Below, in pieces: positions 61,406 through 64,000 of a DNA stretch of 64,000 nt; the stretch's first letter is position 1; each line of letters starts with the position of its first letter. Source of the stretch: Arthrobacter sp. S41 (GTDB lineage: Bacteria; Actinomycetota; Actinomycetes; Actinomycetales; Micrococcaceae); the NCBI RefSeq assembly GCF_004320535.1, contig NZ_SIHY01000001.1, positions 1,736,001 through 1,800,000 of the forward strand, written 5' to 3'. Made by a program: the position numbers and the translations under genes. The notes below the pieces were generated by a model. The model did not search any database and was not told where the DNA came from. It worked only from the letters and a program-made list of their open reading frames with translations.

Positions 61406-61431
61406 CGGAACTATTTTAGCCGTTCATCTGG

Positions 61432-63108
61432 CTATGGAAGCATCCACGAAAGCACCGGAGTGGACTGAAGATAGACCAAGCAACACAGCACCAGCAACAT
61501 GCCCACTGACCAACCGGCCACCTTCTTGAGGATGACCGATTCTTGGCCTTCCATCTTTACGCTGGTCGCGGCAATAGCCAGGTTCTGCGGGGAGATCAGC
61601 TTGCCAACCACACCACCGGAAGTATTGGCTGCCACCAGCAGATGCGGATCAATACCCGCATTCACACCGGCGGTCTGCTGCAGCTTGGCGAACAACGCGT
61701 TGGCAGAAGTATCCGAGCCGGTCACGGCGGTGCCGATCCAGCCAAGAATTGGTGAAAGGAACGCAAAGAATCCACCGGCTCCAGCCAGCCAAGTGCCCAC
61801 GGTGATGGTCTGCCCGGACAGGTTCATCACGTAGGCCAAGCCGAGCACCGAAAGGATGGTCAACGCGGCAAATCGCATGTTGTAGATAGTCTTGCCGATT
61901 TCCGACAGACCTTCACCAAAGGTCAAGGCGTACTTGCCGCCGGAGGTATTGCGTGAATATACAAAAGCAACAATCACGCCGGTGATCAGCAGCAGAGTAC
62001 CCGGCGAGGACAACCACGAGAAGGTGTACATGGTTGACGAGACAGCCTTGCCGCTGGAGTCCACCACTTCCCCATATAGTCCTGGCCAACCGAACTTGAT
62101 GTCAGTACTAGCCAGCCACGCTGGGATGTCGATTCCCAATTTCCACAGTTTGGCCAGGCCGAAGATGACGATGACCAGCAAGTATGGGAACAGCGCCATC
62201 CAGGTATTTAGTCCGTGCAATTTAGTGCCCTGCTCCACCGGCAATGCAGCAGCCTCAGCGGTCAACACGCGCTGGCGTGCTTCGGATGCACCCTTAGGAG
62301 TCCAGAAGCGCAATAAGATAACCGCCGCGGCCAAACCAACCAAGGAGGCAACGATATCGGTGAGCTCATAGGAGAAGTACGTGGAGCACAACCACTGGGC
62401 GATGCCGAAGGAAATACCGATGATCAACGTGGCCGGTAAAGTCTGGCGCACACCCCGCCAGCCATCAAGAATGAGCACCAAGATGGTTGGTACAAACAAC
62501 GCCAACAGTGGCGATTGGTGGCCTACCACAGCACCAATTTCATGAGCCGGGATTCCGGTCAATGCTCCGGCGGTAGTGATGGGTATGGCCACCGCACCAA
62601 AAGCCACTGGTGCAGTGTTGGCAATCAGCACGGCACAAGCCGCACGCAGCGGAGATAGCCCCAAAGCCAGCAGCATGGTGGCGGTAATGGCCACCGGTGC
62701 GCCAAATCCAGCCAGCGCTTCAAGCAAGCCACCAAAGCAGAAGGCGATCAGCACGGCCTGGATTCTTACGTCCCCTCCACCGATCACATCAAAGACTCGA
62801 CGCAGGTCTTCGAAGCGTCCTGATTTGACGGTGACTTGGTAAAGGAAGATCGCCATTACGACAATCCAGACAATCGGGAAGGCACCAAACACCATCCCCA
62901 TCGCCCCGGAGTTTAGTGCCATCAATACCGGCATTTTCCAGCCAATAATGGCGACAATAATGGCCACGGCAAGAGATCCCAACCCGGCCCAGTGCGCCTT
63001 GGTTTTGATCACCGCCAGCAGCACAAAAAAGGTGATCAACGGGATCAATGCAACCAGCGCGGAGAGGGCGACACTGCCCGCTATCGGCTCGGTGGATGGT
63101 GTAAACAC
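61432..63108 (-). CDS. lctP: L-lactate permease (LctP/LldP family)
   Basis: A 558-residue lactate:H+ symporter with about 13-14 helices. Family segments include GGLLEALAGFGAPVAITATMLLALGLSPLRAACAVLIANTAPVAFGA and GWIGTAVTGSDTSANALFAKLQ. GTG 63108 is chosen because AAGGA lies 10 nt before it. The longer frame to 63162 would put the coding start inside the operator pair. The length agrees with the 551-residue E. coli LldP. It is in an operon with lldR and divergent from lutA. Confidence 0.9.
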   Translation of the reverse strand: MFTPSTEPIAGSVALSALVALIPLITFFVLLAVIKTKAHWAGLGSLAVAIIVAIIGWKMPVLMALNSGAMGMVFGAFPIVWIVVMAIFLYQVTVKSGRFEDLRRVFDVIGGGDVRIQAVLIAFCFGGLLEALAGFGAPVAITATMLLALGLSPLRAACAVLIANTAPVAFGAVAIPITTAGALTGIPAHEIGAVVGHQSPLLALFVPTILVLILDGWRGVRQTLPATLIIGISFGIAQWLCSTYFSYELTDIVASLVGLAAAVILLRFWTPKGASEARQRVLTAEAAALPVEQGTKLHGLNTWMALFPYLLVIVIFGLAKLWKLGIDIPAWLASTDIKFGWPGLYGEVVDSSGKAVSSTMYTFSWLSSPGTLLLITGVIVAFVYSRNTSGGKYALTFGEGLSEIGKTIYNMRFAALTILSVLGLAYVMNLSGQTITVGTWLAGAGGFFAFLSPILGWIGTAVTGSDTSANALFAKLQQTAGVNAGIDPHLLVAANTSGGVVGKLISPQNLAIAATSVKMEGQESVILKKVAGWSVGMLLVLCCLVYLQSTPVLSWMLP

Positions 63109-63132
63109 GGTGTGGGCGTCCTTACTAGAAGA

Positions 63133-63190
63133 TGGTCTGACCATATGTGGTCCGACCACCAAGAGTACAAGGTGATCGCCATCACGGCAA
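63133..63190 (-). promoter_or_regulatory. lctP promoter with two LldR-type operators
   Basis: On the minus strand TTGCCG (63190-63185), a 17-bp spacer and TACTCT (63167-63162) form the promoter. Two operators follow, TGGTCGGACCA (63158-63148) and TGGTCAGACCA (63143-63133), with 15-bp centre spacing, in the transcription start and early leader region, as expected for repression. Confidence 0.8.
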
Positions 63191-63194
63191 GCTC

Positions 63195-63234
63195 TTGACT
63201 ATTACAAAAGATCCTGCATAGTATGGTCAGACCA
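63195..63234 (+). promoter_or_regulatory. lutA promoter with LldR-type operator
   Basis: TTGACT (63195-63200), 18-bp spacer and TAGTAT (63219-63224). The palindrome TGGTCAGACCA (63224-63234) directly overlaps the end of the -10 and the start site, a repressor position. Confidence 0.82.
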
Positions 63235-63256
63235 CACTCTGAAAGAGTCATTTATT

Positions 63257-64000
63257 ATGCGAATCGCTCTCTTTGCCACGTGCATAGTGGACGCTATGTA
63301 CCCAGAAACCGCCAAGTCGACAGTGAAGTTGCTCGAACGCTTGGGACATGAGGTAATTTTCCCCAAGGCACAAGCCTGCTGCGGGCAGATGCACATGAAC
63401 TCCGGCTACATGCCCGAAGCCTTGCCCGTGGTCGAAAACCACATCAATGCCTTCGACACCGACGACTACGACGTTGCAGTCGCCCCTTCCGGTTCCTGCG
63501 TTGCCTCGGTTAAGCACCAGCACCCCTACCTAGCTGATCGCTTGGGCAAACCAGAACTCAAGGAACGAGCCAAGGCCGTTGGGGCGCGCACTTATGAACT
63601 GACCCAGCTACTGGTGGACGTTCTTGGCATCACCAATGCGGCCGAACAACTAGGCAGCTACTTCCCCGAAACCATCACCTACCACCCGTCCTGCCACGGC
63701 ATGCGGTCCTTGGGACTAGGCGATCGACAGCTGGACCTACTCAAGACCGTCGGCGGTATTACCGTCAATGAACTTCCCGAAGCTGACCAGTGCTGCGGTT
63801 TTGGTGGAACCTTCTCGATCAAAAACGCGGATGTCTCCTCGGCCATGCTTGATGACAAGGTGAAGAACATCTGCTCCACCGGCGCCTCAGCGTGCTCCGG
63901 TGGCGATGCCTCCTGCCTGATGCACATCGGCGGCGGCCTCTCCCGCACCGGCGCCAAGCCCAAGACCCTGCACCTGGCCGACATCCTGGCCAGCACCATG
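63257..64000 (+). CDS. lutA: Lactate utilisation Fe-S protein LutA/LldE, C-terminus cut by window end
   Basis: A (Fe-S)-binding subunit of the LutABC (LldEFG) L-lactate oxidising complex. Two CCG domains are visible: KAQACCGQMHMNSGYMP and, after a repeat, EADQCCGFGGTFSIK, with additional Cys positions in APSGSCVASVK and ITYHPSCHGMRSL. 248 codons are in the window, and the family length is about 240-250, so only the very end is missing. GAAAGAG precedes ATG 63257. lutB and lutC should follow outside the window. Confidence 0.92.
   Translation, partial: MRIALFATCIVDAMYPETAKSTVKLLERLGHEVIFPKAQACCGQMHMNSGYMPEALPVVENHINAFDTDDYDVAVAPSGSCVASVKHQHPYLADRLGKPELKERAKAVGARTYELTQLLVDVLGITNAAEQLGSYFPETITYHPSCHGMRSLGLGDRQLDLLKTVGGITVNELPEADQCCGFGGTFSIKNADVSSAMLDDKVKNICSTGASACSGGDASCLMHIGGGLSRTGAKPKTLHLADILASTM

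Noticed and set aside
1-64000. CRISPR arrays, insertion sequences, prophage genes, integrase or attachment sites
   Set aside because: No regularly spaced repeats, transposase, integrase or phage structural protein motifs were seen. The small HTH protein at 11906 has no integrase neighbour.

Overview
The window looks like chromosome from a high-GC Gram-positive actinobacterium, most likely a member of the Micrococcaceae (Arthrobacter/Glutamicibacter type). The reasons are moderate GC, a putrescine oxidase of the Kocuria/Rhodococcus/Arthrobacter type, an actinobacterial SAM riboswitch, TipA-like and LldR-type regulators, an MntR box of the corynebacterial pattern, and many genes whose -10 hexamer sits 6-7 nt before the start codon, as in leaderless mRNAs. 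I see no phage, insertion sequence, CRISPR array, rRNA or convincing tRNA. The identification is inference, because no database could be searched.

Layout. 1-3284: ribose-type ABC operon rbsR-rbsA-rbsC (minus, running off the left edge) behind a 30-bp double LacI operator. 3479-8110: manganese block, with mntR, a secreted HNH nuclease lipoprotein, and a metal ABC operon (binding protein, ATPase, permease) behind an 18-bp MntR-like box. 8129-13282: formimidoylglutamase, PTH2 protein, a membrane protein, a TipA-like MerR regulator, a small HTH protein, an AsnC regulator, an ArsC-like protein, and a minus-strand terminator with a short amber-interrupted ORF. 13303-17980: putrescine module (APC permease, universal stress protein, putrescine oxidase, divergent TetR). 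17973-24419: small membrane and hypothetical proteins, AsnC, DedA, MFS, ferredoxin reductase, Rieske ferredoxin, BadF-type sugar kinase. 24985-32803: secreted subtilisin-like protease and a dipeptide/oligopeptide ABC operon, separated by a bidirectional terminator.

33078-52591 is a large sugar-acid island. It holds a D-2-hydroxyacid dehydrogenase, a talarate/galactarate dehydratase with its GntR regulator, a GntP permease, a tripartite tricarboxylate-type importer (tctCBA) with a coupled universal stress protein, and two LysR regulators. It also has KdgD, a ketoglutarate semialdehyde dehydrogenase, two glucarate dehydratase paralogues, two AEC transporters, a second hydroxyacid dehydrogenase and a MarR regulator. 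Together these make up the oxidative route from D-glucarate/galactarate through 5-keto-4-deoxyglucarate and 2-ketoglutarate semialdehyde to 2-ketoglutarate. Three of its promoters share an almost identical 16-bp element with the same spacing to the -10 hexamer, which suggests one LysR-controlled regulon.

52607-64000: SNF2-type helicase, an OsmC protein behind a probable SAM-I/IV-type riboswitch, an idnO-idnD pair (gluconate 5-dehydrogenase, L-idonate 5-dehydrogenase), a small marR/OB-fold/SDR group with an unexplained gene remnant at its edge, and the lactate locus (lctP-lldR, divergent lutA/lldE) with three TGGTCNGACCA operators.

Start codons were moved from the longest open frame wherever a Shine-Dalgarno sequence or a promoter argued for another start. 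Each such choice is explained in its entry.
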